Of a stretch of DNA of 6,043 bases, positions 1-6,043 are shown piece by piece (the stretch's first letter is position 1; each line of letters begins with the position of its first letter). The stretch spans positions 1-6,043 of the forward strand of contig JBDSEA010000016.1 in NCBI GenBank assembly GCA_039920305.1, read 5' to 3'. A program made the position numbers and the translations under genes. The DNA comes from DASRAJ01 sp039920305. GTDB lineage: Bacteria > Bacteroidota > Bacteroidia > Chitinophagales > UBA10324. The notes beneath the pieces are model-generated. The model saw only the letters and a program-made list of their open reading frames with translations. It was not told the origin of the DNA and made no database searches.

Positions 1-2612
1 AATGATGACGAAAAGCCGAGGTAAACCTTAGGCTCCGGAGATTTATCAAGCCAGATGAGATCATCAGGGGTAATTTTTCCATCATGATTCTGATCCACGA
101 ATGCAGTAGTGTCTGTAACAGGATTTCCGGTAGCATTGATGGGATTTCCGTTCTCATCATAAATCTGCTGATACGCATAAAACTCGTTCAATGGAAAGCC
201 GACCGATTGAATTTGTATGGTGTTACCAATACCCCCTGAAATGCCGCCAACTAAGATCCCGATTGAGCTGGAATCATCCACCTTGGTGAGCTTGGTGATT
301 TTGTTTTTATTGAAAGTCGCATTGGCACTGAATTCCCACTTAAAATTTTTAGTATCGAAAGGAATAAGATTGAGGGTTCCTTCAATACCCTTATTCTCCA
401 TGCTGCCAACGTTAGTGAATATCTGGTTTGTAAAGTTAGTGCCATCCGGAACAGGAATCACCGCAAGAAGATCAGAAGAAAGCTTTTTGTAAATCTCTAA
501 CGTTCCGTTGATTCTTCCATTGTAGAAGCCAAAATCCAGTCCCGCATTGTACTCGGTGTTAACTTCCCACTTGATATTAGCATCGTAACCTACCGGTCGT
601 AACACATAATAATATTCACCTCCGAACTGGTACTGCGCTGTGGTTGTCCCCTGCTCATAGTTCGCAATATAAGGATAGTCATTTCCGATATCCTGCTGCC
701 CTACCTGGCCATAGCTCAACCTGAGCTTAAGATTTGAAAGGGAATTTGAGTTTTTCAAAAAAGGTTCATCACTGATCCTCCATGCTACTGCGGCGGCAGG
801 GAACAAACCCCATCTTGTGTCAGGGCTAAAGCGGGAAGATCCATCATCACGCAATGAAAGCGTCAAAAGATATTTATCATGCAATGTATAATTTATTCTT
901 CCATAAAAAGAAACGAGAACGTTCTCGGTCTTGAATGGAATTTGACCGGGAGTAATGGTGTCGCCCAGCGCATTGATGTCAGGATAACCGATATCATTTC
1001 CGCTTGAGTCTGTAAAGGGCTCGATAGGACTGGCTGTGAAAAAATCCTGGTAAGAATATCCTGCCTGCAATTCCAGCTTGCTCTGGATAGATTTTATATT
1101 CTTCAGATAGTTTAAGTAAAATTCAAGCAGCTTGTTTCTTTTTACCTGTGAATACTGGTTGTTTGTGCCATGGCGCGTGAAGCTTGAAGCAGCAGAATCG
1201 GGAATAAAAACCGTTCCGTAGCTGAGTGAATGATCATTTCCCAGGTTAAGATTCGCTCTCAGGTCCGGCAGAAAATGAAATTTGTAATCGAACTGAATGT
1301 TGTTAATGTAGCGGAACACCTCACTTTCATCATCCTTTTGATATAATAAGCCAACCGGATTTTTGGGAGCAAGGGTATTGGGATTTCCGCTAATGTCAAG
1401 CCACTCAAAATATCCACCGTAGCCGGTGCTGTCATAAACGGGTTGTGTAGGATCAAAATAAACTGCTGACCCAATGGCGCCCTGATCAGCAAAAAAGTTT
1501 CTTGTGTAAGCAAATCGCGAATTGAGTTCAACAGAAAGATGGTTATTAAAGAATGATGGCCGCAGATTAATCGCAGCACTGGTTCTCTTTAGTTCTGATC
1601 GCTTCAGAATTCCCTGTTCATGAAGATATCCCAGCGAAATGCGGTAAGGAACATCCTTGGTTCCGTCACTGAATGAAAGATTATTGTCAGAGCTAATTGA
1701 GGTTCTGTAAATCTCATCCTGCCAGTCGGTACTTTCATTACCAAGTAAATGTTGCTGCGCTGAATCCACTACGCTGCGAAATTCTTCGGTTGAAAGCACC
1801 GGAACAAAATTGCTGACATGACCCACTGATAATGTGGTGCTGAATCCGATATTGAATTTACCCCCTGCGGTTCCTTTCTTGGAGGTGATCAGTATCACAC
1901 CATTGGCTGCACGACAGCCATAAATAGCAGCTGCTGAGGCATCCTTTAGAATGGTAATGTTTTCTATATCATCAGGATTGATCAGATTGAGTGCATTGGC
2001 GGCCCCGGATATGCCACTGTTTGATACCGGAACACCATCAATAACAATCAGCGGATCATTGGTTGCATTGATTGAAGTGCCCCCTCTGATTCTGATCCTG
2101 CTGCCGGAGCCTGGTGCCCCGCTGTTTGATGTTATCTGGACACCGGCAACTTTTCCCGTGATCAATTGCTCCGGTGTTCCTACAATTCCGGTATTAAAAT
2201 CTTTTGATGACACAGAGGCCACTGAACCGGTTAGATCCTTTACCTGTTTTGTTCCATACCCGACCACCACTACTTCATCAAGTGATAAATAGTCAGAAAC
2301 CAATGTAATGTTTTGAGCAACCTGAGGGGCGTTAATACTCAAGCTCTGCGAATAAGTTTTGTATCCTACATAGGTAACCATCAGGGTGTAGGTACCGTAG
2401 GGCACACCTGAAATAACATAGGAGCCATCATCCTCCGTTGAGGCGCCAAGCTGCGTACCCTGCAATTGTATGGTAGCAAAAGGAACTGCAGACTGTTTGG
2501 TATCTATTATGTTCCCCGTAATGGTTGCGGTTTGAGCAACCGCAGGAATCCAAATGATGTTTAGAAAAAAAAGAACAGAAAAAGCAACATGTGTAGAGAT
2601 CTTAAATTTCAT
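1..2612 (-). CDS. SusC/RagA-family TonB-dependent outer-membrane transporter (C-terminus beyond left edge)
   Basis: This is an outer-membrane beta-barrel porin that imports oligosaccharides or similar nutrients using TonB/ExbBD energy, usually capped by a SusD-like lipoprotein. Reading leftward from the ATG at 2612-2610, the frame stays open for 870 codons to the window edge; I checked it codon by codon. Residues 1-26 form a signal peptide (hydrophobic core, then AVA before Q27). Residues about 28-105 are a CarboxypepD_reg-like beta-sandwich (ITGNIIDTKQSAVPFATI, GYVG-like turn YVGYKTY). The SusC hallmark LDEVVVVGYGTKQ is at 111-123. The plug follows, with SRIRIRGG at 171-178, DPLIVIDGVPV at about 186-196 and ILKDASAAAIYGCRAANGVI at 221-240. 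Barrel motifs include RDDGSSRFSP from 588 and SYGQVGQQDIGNDYPY at 633-648. An EF-hand-like DxNxDG loop lies at 840-851. No STN signalling domain precedes the plug, so direct anti-sigma signalling is unlikely. Family members usually reach about 1000 residues, so roughly 130-180 are missing. The substrate cannot be read from the sequence. Confidence 0.96.
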   Translation of the reverse strand, partial: MKFKISTHVAFSVLFFLNIIWIPAVAQTATITGNIIDTKQSAVPFATIQLQGTQLGASTEDDGSYVISGVPYGTYTLMVTYVGYKTYSQSLSINAPQVAQNITLVSDYLSLDEVVVVGYGTKQVKDLTGSVASVSSKDFNTGIVGTPEQLITGKVAGVQITSNSGAPGSGSRIRIRGGTSINATNDPLIVIDGVPVSNSGISGAANALNLINPDDIENITILKDASAAAIYGCRAANGVILITSKKGTAGGKFNIGFSTTLSVGHVSNFVPVLSTEEFRSVVDSAQQHLLGNESTDWQDEIYRTSISSDNNLSFSDGTKDVPYRISLGYLHEQGILKRSELKRTSAAINLRPSFFNNHLSVELNSRFAYTRNFFADQGAIGSAVYFDPTQPVYDSTGYGGYFEWLDISGNPNTLAPKNPVGLLYQKDDESEVFRYINNIQFDYKFHFLPDLRANLNLGNDHSLSYGTVFIPDSAASSFTRHGTNNQYSQVKRNKLLEFYLNYLKNIKSIQSKLELQAGYSYQDFFTASPIEPFTDSSGNDIGYPDINALGDTITPGQIPFKTENVLVSFYGRINYTLHDKYLLTLSLRDDGSSRFSPDTRWGLFPAAAVAWRISDEPFLKNSNSLSNLKLRLSYGQVGQQDIGNDYPYIANYEQGTTTAQYQFGGEYYYVLRPVGYDANIKWEVNTEYNAGLDFGFYNGRINGTLEIYKKLSSDLLAVIPVPDGTNFTNQIFTNVGSMENKGIEGTLNLIPFDTKNFKWEFSANATFNKNKITKLTKVDDSSSIGILVGGISGGIGNTIQIQSVGFPLNEFYAYQQIYDENGNPINATGNPVTDTTAFVDQNHDGKITPDDLIWLDKSPEPKVYLGFSSS

Positions 2613-2749
2613 AAGCGGCTTATTTTTTAAGTAATGCAATAATAATCATTTCATTTTTTCAAAATCGATATCCGCTTAGAAAAAACTGAAGCTGATATGG
2701 ATACCTGTCCCGTTTATCGCACAGAGTTATTTGCACGAGGGAAGAACAA

Positions 2750-2780
2750 TTGGAGAATCATGGTCAAACCAGTACGTTTG
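2750..2780 (+). promoter_or_regulatory. Bacteroidota-type promoter for the GH31 gene
   Basis: A perfect -7 element, TACGTTTG (consensus TAnnTTTG), lies at 2773-2780. A -33 TTG lies at 2750-2752, separated by 20 bp, which is the usual spacing for the primary sigma factor of Bacteroidota. The predicted transcription start is about 2785-2787, giving a leader of roughly 38 nt to the ATG at 2824. The -7 element lies within the right half of a palindrome, so initiation is probably controlled by a bound protein. Confidence 0.7.
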
Positions 2781-2784
2781 ACCA
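2761..2784. promoter_or_regulatory. Perfect palindrome overlapping the GH31 -7 element; candidate operator
   Basis: The arms TGGTCAAAC (2761-2769) and GTTTGACCA (2776-2784) are exact inverted complements over 9 bp with a 6-bp spacer. A shorter dyad, TGGT-N3-ACCA (2761-2771), is nested in the left half. The right arm contains most of the -7 element, and the predicted transcription start lies just past its end, so the palindrome should act as DNA rather than as an RNA hairpin. A dimeric repressor bound here would block RNA polymerase. A terminator role is unlikely because both flanking genes point away from it and neither side has a T-tract. The regulator is not encoded in the window. Confidence 0.6.
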
Positions 2785-2823
2785 AAATGTTATCAGATAG
2801 TAAATAATTAAATCTTTTCATGC

Positions 2824-5352
2824 ATGTCGCACTGTTATGGCCTGATTAATAATGACAGAAGGAACCCATTGTTTTTATTCTGGAAAACATTCATCCTGAC
2901 GGTAATCCCGTCACTGGCTTTTTTTATTTCTGAGGCGTCTGGTCAGGTGCTTCCTGTAACTCTCGGGAATTTTAAGTCGGCCAAAAAAATAACCAATGGT
3001 ATTTCGATCCAAACGAGTTCCGGTAACCTGAAAGCGGTGGTATATTCCTCAAGCGTGATTAAGATCAATGTTACGCGCAATGCTGTTTTTGATGATTTCA
3101 GCTATGCGGTAGTAGCCACGCCCGACGAGTCTGTAAGATTTTCCGTTCAGGACGGGGTGCAACATATCAGCATCATTACAGATTCTCTTCAGCTTATAAT
3201 CCAAAAAAAGCCGGTTCGAATCACGCTACTGAATAAAAGCGGGAAAACAGTAAATGAGGATGATGCAGCATTTGGAACTTCATGGGTTGGTAATGAAATT
3301 ACTTCATACAAAAAGCTTTTTCCCTCAGAAAAATTTATAGGCCTGGGAGAAAAAACAGGGGAACTTAACCGCAGGGGAAATGCATATGTCAACTGGAATA
3401 CCGATGCCTTTGGATATTCCGATCGCACTGATCCGCTTTACTGTACCATTCCATTTTACATTGGTATTCATGATTCACTGGTTTACGGAATTTTCCTGGA
3501 TAACTCTTCACGCACCCATTTCAACTTCGGGGCATCTCAAAACCGGTTTTCTTCGTTTGCCGCAGAGGATGGTGACATGAATTATTTTTTAATTTATAAT
3601 TCCACGGTCGCTAAAATCATTGAATCTTATACATGGCTTACAGGAAGAATGCCCATGCCGCCCCTCTGGTCGCTTGGATTTCATCAATGCCGCTACAGTT
3701 ACTATCCGGAAGTAAAGCTGCTTAGCATTGCGCAAACTTTCCGGGATAAAAAAATTCCTTGTGACGTATTGTGGTTTGATATTCACTACATGCAGGATTA
3801 CAAGGTCTTTACCTGGAATCAGGATCGGTTCCCTGATCCGAAAGGGATGCTTGGAAAGCTTGAGTCGCTGGGTTTTAAAACTGTTTCCATCATTGATCCC
3901 GGTATAAAGGCTGAACCGGGATATTTTGCCTACGATGAGGGTTTAAAAAATGATCAATTTCTTAAATATTCTGATGGCTCTGTTTATCTTGGTGCAGTCT
4001 GGCCCGGCTGGTGTGCTTTTTCAGATTACACCAGGGCTGAATCCCGGAAATGGTGGGGAACACTTTTCAGACAAAATATTTCCGATGGTCTTGATGGCTT
4101 CTGGTGCGATATGAATGAGATTGCTACATGGGGACAAAGCATTCCATCCAATGTTATCCTGAATTTCGACGGGCACCCTGCGACATACCGTATGGGTAAA
4201 AATATTTATGGTTTTCAGATGGCAAGAGCAACTTATGAGGGAACAAAGGAATTGCTGAATGGCAAGCGTCCGTTCGTCCTTACGCGTGCCGGCTATGCGG
4301 GATTGCAGCGATATACTGCCATCTGGACAGGGGATAACCTTGCCGAGGAAAATCACATGCTGCTTGGCGTACGCCTCGTAAATTCACTCGGGTTGAGCGG
4401 TGTTCCTTTCGCCGGGGTTGATGTAGGCGGATTTGCAGGTGAAACATCATCAGACCTCATGGCCCGCTGGATCGCGGTCGGTTCTTTTTCTCCATTCTTC
4501 AGGGCGCACAAAGTCATCAATGGAAAAGATGCAGAACCCTGGAGTTTCGGGGAAAAAACAGAAGAAATTTGCCGGAACTACATCCAGCTTCGCTACAATT
4601 TGCTTCCATACATCTATTCAGCTTATTATGAAGCAACTCAAACCGGCATTCCCCTGCAAAGGAGTCTTGCAATCAATTACTTTAATGATGAAAAGATTTA
4701 CAAGGGTAATGCAGTGAATGAATATTTGTTTGGCCAGTCTTTTCTTATTGTTCCTTATGTTACTACACAGGCCGCAGTACCTGTTTACTTGCCCACGGGT
4801 GACTGGTATGAATTATACACGGATAAAAAGTATCAGGGTGAAAATGAATTTTATCATAATGCACCGGTCGAAAAGCTTCCGGTATTTGTTAAAGCCGGTT
4901 CCATCATTCCAATGCAGTCCGCCATTCAAACAACTGCAGTAAAACCTGCTGATACCCTAACCATCCATTTCTATAACGGACCTGAAAAGAACATGTTCAT
5001 TTATTATGAAGATTCGGGAAATGGTTACGAGTATACCACGGGCGGATATTATAGCAGGGAAATTTTCTTTGATCCTTTGGCAAGGGAAATTGTACTTGAT
5101 AAACCCCAGGGCAGCTATTCATCACATTTTAAAAACCTTCGGCTCATTTTTCATGGTTTTGATGAAAAAACCCTTTTATTGAAAATCAATGACTCGCCCC
5201 TCACGCTAAAGCATGAAGAAATATCATTTATTTCATCCCTTCAGAAATTTGATCCACTCGGAGCAATTTCCCAGCTATCAAATTCACGGTTGCCGATAGC
5301 AGAGATGAAAAATTCAACCGCTAAAATTGTTATATCATATGCTTCGTATTGA
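2824..5352 (+). CDS. Exported GH31 family alpha-glucosidase-type glycoside hydrolase
   Basis: This is a retaining glycoside hydrolase predicted to release glucose from the non-reducing ends of alpha-glucans or alpha-gluco-oligosaccharides after export. A signal peptide spans about residues 1-40 (hydrophobic about 21-36, likely cut after ASG40, no lipobox Cys). The N-terminal beta-sandwich (about 45-275) includes FIGLGEKTGELNRRG at 171-185. The (beta/alpha)8 barrel runs from about 280 to 606. It contains WFDIHYM at 317-323, the nucleophile D429 in WCDMNE, the acid/base D504 in WTGDN, the second GH31 signature GVDVGGFAGETSSDLMARW at 531-549, and R560/H562 in FFRAHK. The C-terminal beta domains follow, with a DUF5110-like part at about 710-775 and a 65-residue tail. 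WCDMNE points to alpha-glucosidase rather than the alpha-xylosidase/sulfoquinovosidase type (DFGE). A transglucosidase or another alpha-glucoside linkage remains possible. The first in-frame ATG follows a stop at 2809; a TTG at 2869 is an alternative start. No T9SS sorting domain is apparent. Confidence 0.96.
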   Translation: MSHCYGLINNDRRNPLFLFWKTFILTVIPSLAFFISEASGQVLPVTLGNFKSAKKITNGISIQTSSGNLKAVVYSSSVIKINVTRNAVFDDFSYAVVATPDESVRFSVQDGVQHISIITDSLQLIIQKKPVRITLLNKSGKTVNEDDAAFGTSWVGNEITSYKKLFPSEKFIGLGEKTGELNRRGNAYVNWNTDAFGYSDRTDPLYCTIPFYIGIHDSLVYGIFLDNSSRTHFNFGASQNRFSSFAAEDGDMNYFLIYNSTVAKIIESYTWLTGRMPMPPLWSLGFHQCRYSYYPEVKLLSIAQTFRDKKIPCDVLWFDIHYMQDYKVFTWNQDRFPDPKGMLGKLESLGFKTVSIIDPGIKAEPGYFAYDEGLKNDQFLKYSDGSVYLGAVWPGWCAFSDYTRAESRKWWGTLFRQNISDGLDGFWCDMNEIATWGQSIPSNVILNFDGHPATYRMGKNIYGFQMARATYEGTKELLNGKRPFVLTRAGYAGLQRYTAIWTGDNLAEENHMLLGVRLVNSLGLSGVPFAGVDVGGFAGETSSDLMARWIAVGSFSPFFRAHKVINGKDAEPWSFGEKTEEICRNYIQLRYNLLPYIYSAYYEATQTGIPLQRSLAINYFNDEKIYKGNAVNEYLFGQSFLIVPYVTTQAAVPVYLPTGDWYELYTDKKYQGENEFYHNAPVEKLPVFVKAGSIIPMQSAIQTTAVKPADTLTIHFYNGPEKNMFIYYEDSGNGYEYTTGGYYSREIFFDPLAREIVLDKPQGSYSSHFKNLRLIFHGFDEKTLLLKINDSPLTLKHEEISFISSLQKFDPLGAISQLSNSRLPIAEMKNSTAKIVISYASY

Positions 5353-5603
5353 ATGCTCCTGTTACATAATGCTTTTATTTAATGAATTATTCTCCGCAAT
5401 AGATTTATATTTCCTAAAACAGGAAAATCGGGGGTACTAACCTGAAAGAGTATTTATTAGCTTAAAGTGCTGCGATCCTTTATAGAATTGACTTGCGTAA
5501 GATTCCACTCCTGAGGATGATAGGGTTAAATTTGACTGGCATAGCTTTACCTTGCGGTATGAATAGAATAAAAATTAATTCAAAACACTAAAACTCCCTA
5601 TTT
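5353..5603. other. Intergenic region after the GH31 gene; no gene seen
   Basis: This 251-bp AT-rich stretch lies between the GH31 stop and the next start on the same strand. Only very short frames occur in it. The length and the candidate promoter near its right end argue that the downstream gene is transcribed separately from the GH31 gene. A weak 6-bp hairpin (TTTCCT/AGGAAA, 5410-5426) has no following T-tract, so no terminator is called. Confidence 0.7.
5527..5534 (+). promoter_or_regulatory. Candidate -7 promoter element for the downstream membrane protein gene
   Basis: TAAATTTG matches the Bacteroidota -7 consensus TAnnTTTG exactly, 69 bp before the ATG at 5604, and predicts a leader of about 60 nt. 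The -33 side is weak: at the proper spacing there is only TTC (5503-5505), and the nearest TTG (5493-5495) is too far away. In AT-rich DNA a match of this size can arise by chance. Confidence 0.4.
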
Positions 5604-6043
5604 ATGAAAGATGAAAATTCAGGGTCCAATTATTCCTATGTTGACCGCCCTAAAAAATTGAACAATACAGGAATTTTTTTCCTGATCACCACACTCATCT
5701 TCCTGGGTGCAGGAATTTATCTTTTTGCGAGCAGCATGAATAAAACCAAGGAAGCAAATGCACTTCATACGGAATTAGCTTCATCTGAAACAAGGTATGA
5801 AGATCTTGATTCTAAATATGCCAATGTGCTTGCGGAAATTGAATCCTATAAAGGCAAGAATGCTGCGCTGGATAGTGTTTTAAGTGCCCGCGAAAAATTT
5901 ATTACTGATTTACGCTCCAATCTGAATAGTGAAAGAAAAAAGCGTAAAATCAGTGATGCAGAATATAAAACTCAAATGGCCAGTTTAAATACGGTTGTAA
6001 CGGAAATGAATAGTAAAATCGAAGAGCTGCAAAAACAAAATAG
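5604..6043 (+). CDS. Single-pass membrane protein with a periplasmic coiled coil, function unknown (C-terminus beyond right edge)
   Basis: I do not recognise this gene. From the ATG at 5604 the frame is open for 146 codons to the window end; an in-frame stop at 5589 makes this the first possible ATG. Residues 1-20 are polar with a basic patch (RPKKLNN at 15-21). Residues about 22-42 form one hydrophobic segment (GIFFLITTLIFLGAGIYLF) that looks like an uncleaved membrane anchor. The positive-inside rule places the N-terminus in the cytoplasm and the rest in the periplasm. From about residue 46 to the end the chain is charged, rich in E, K, A, L, S and N, and free of Pro and Cys, as in a long alpha-helical coiled coil (for example LDSVLSAREKFITDLRSNL at 89-107). 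There is no Shine-Dalgarno sequence, as expected in this phylum. The missing C-terminus could carry the functional domain, such as a peptidoglycan-binding one. Membership in the sugar-use locus is not indicated. Confidence 0.8.
   Translation, partial: MKDENSGSNYSYVDRPKKLNNTGIFFLITTLIFLGAGIYLFASSMNKTKEANALHTELASSETRYEDLDSKYANVLAEIESYKGKNAALDSVLSAREKFITDLRSNLNSERKKRKISDAEYKTQMASLNTVVTEMNSKIEELQKQN

Larger units (their letters stand above)
2613..2823. other. Divergent intergenic control region between the SusC-type and GH31 genes
   Basis: These 211 bp separate two divergent start codons and must hold the 5' control signals of both genes. The right half contains a convincing Bacteroidota promoter and a palindrome for the GH31 gene, listed separately. 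The left half (about 2620-2670) is very AT-rich and lies directly upstream of the SusC start. No exact TAnnTTTG was found on the minus strand. The nearest candidate is TATTATTG (2644 down to 2637, one mismatch), which lacks a well-spaced TTG, so no SusC promoter is called. There is no Shine-Dalgarno sequence before the SusC ATG, as is common in this phylum. I found no coding potential or RNA gene here. Confidence 0.8.

Noticed and set aside
1951..2292. Plus-strand open frame of 113 codons inside the SusC gene
   Set aside because: It is antisense to the strongly conserved plug region of the SusC frame and its translation resembles no family; it is a shadow of the real gene.
2637..2644. TATTATTG on the minus strand as the SusC promoter -7 element
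   Set aside because: It has one mismatch to TAnnTTTG, and the nearest upstream TTG (2662-2660) is only 15 bp away, short of the usual 19-21; too weak to call in AT-rich DNA.
4021..4356. Minus-strand open frame of 111 codons inside the GH31 gene
   Set aside because: It lies opposite the catalytic barrel, including the nucleophile and acid/base motifs, so the overlap explains it.
5410..5426. Hairpin TTTCCT-N5-AGGAAA downstream of GH31 as a terminator
   Set aside because: The stem has only 6 mostly AT pairs and is followed by AATCGGGGG-like sequence, with no T-tract on the plus strand.
5524..5551. Imperfect inverted repeat GGTTAAA / TTTACC around the 5527 promoter element
   Set aside because: It needs a bulge and has only six pairs; chance expectation is high.
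1..6043. CRISPR arrays, tRNA or rRNA genes, insertion sequences, phage genes
   Set aside because: No spaced direct repeats, cloverleaf or rRNA-like segments, transposase frames or terminal inverted repeats were seen; nearly all of the window is covered by three intact frames and two short intergenic regions.

Overview
The window looks like chromosomal DNA of a Bacteroidota species. It carries a SusC/RagA-type TonB-dependent outer-membrane transporter, two matches to the Bacteroidota promoter -7 element (TAnnTTTG), and no convincing Shine-Dalgarno sequence before any of the ATG starts. Base composition is moderate to AT-leaning. Genus or species cannot be named from the sequence alone.

Layout. 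Positions 1-2612 (minus strand) hold the first 870 codons of a SusC-family porin; its C-terminus lies beyond the left edge. A 211-bp divergent intergenic region (2613-2823) follows. It contains a good promoter for the rightward gene and a perfect 9-bp-arm palindrome overlapping that promoter's -7 element. Positions 2824-5352 (plus strand) encode a complete, exported 842-residue GH31 glycoside hydrolase of the alpha-glucosidase type, with nucleophile and acid/base residues intact. A 251-bp non-coding stretch (5353-5603) contains a candidate promoter. Positions 5604-6043 (plus strand) hold the start of a single-pass membrane protein with a long predicted coiled coil; it runs off the right edge and its function is unrecognised.

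How the parts may work together. SusC-type porins import oligosaccharides or other large nutrients with TonB energy, normally with a SusD-like lipoprotein encoded just downstream. That gene would lie off the left edge and is not visible. An exported GH31 alpha-glucosidase transcribed divergently suggests a small polysaccharide-utilization locus for an alpha-glucan or its oligosaccharides. This is inference: no SusD, SusR-like or HTCS regulator, or GH13 enzyme is visible. The third gene appears to be separate.

No clearly novel system is seen. The most notable non-coding signal is the palindrome on the GH31 promoter, a strong candidate operator.
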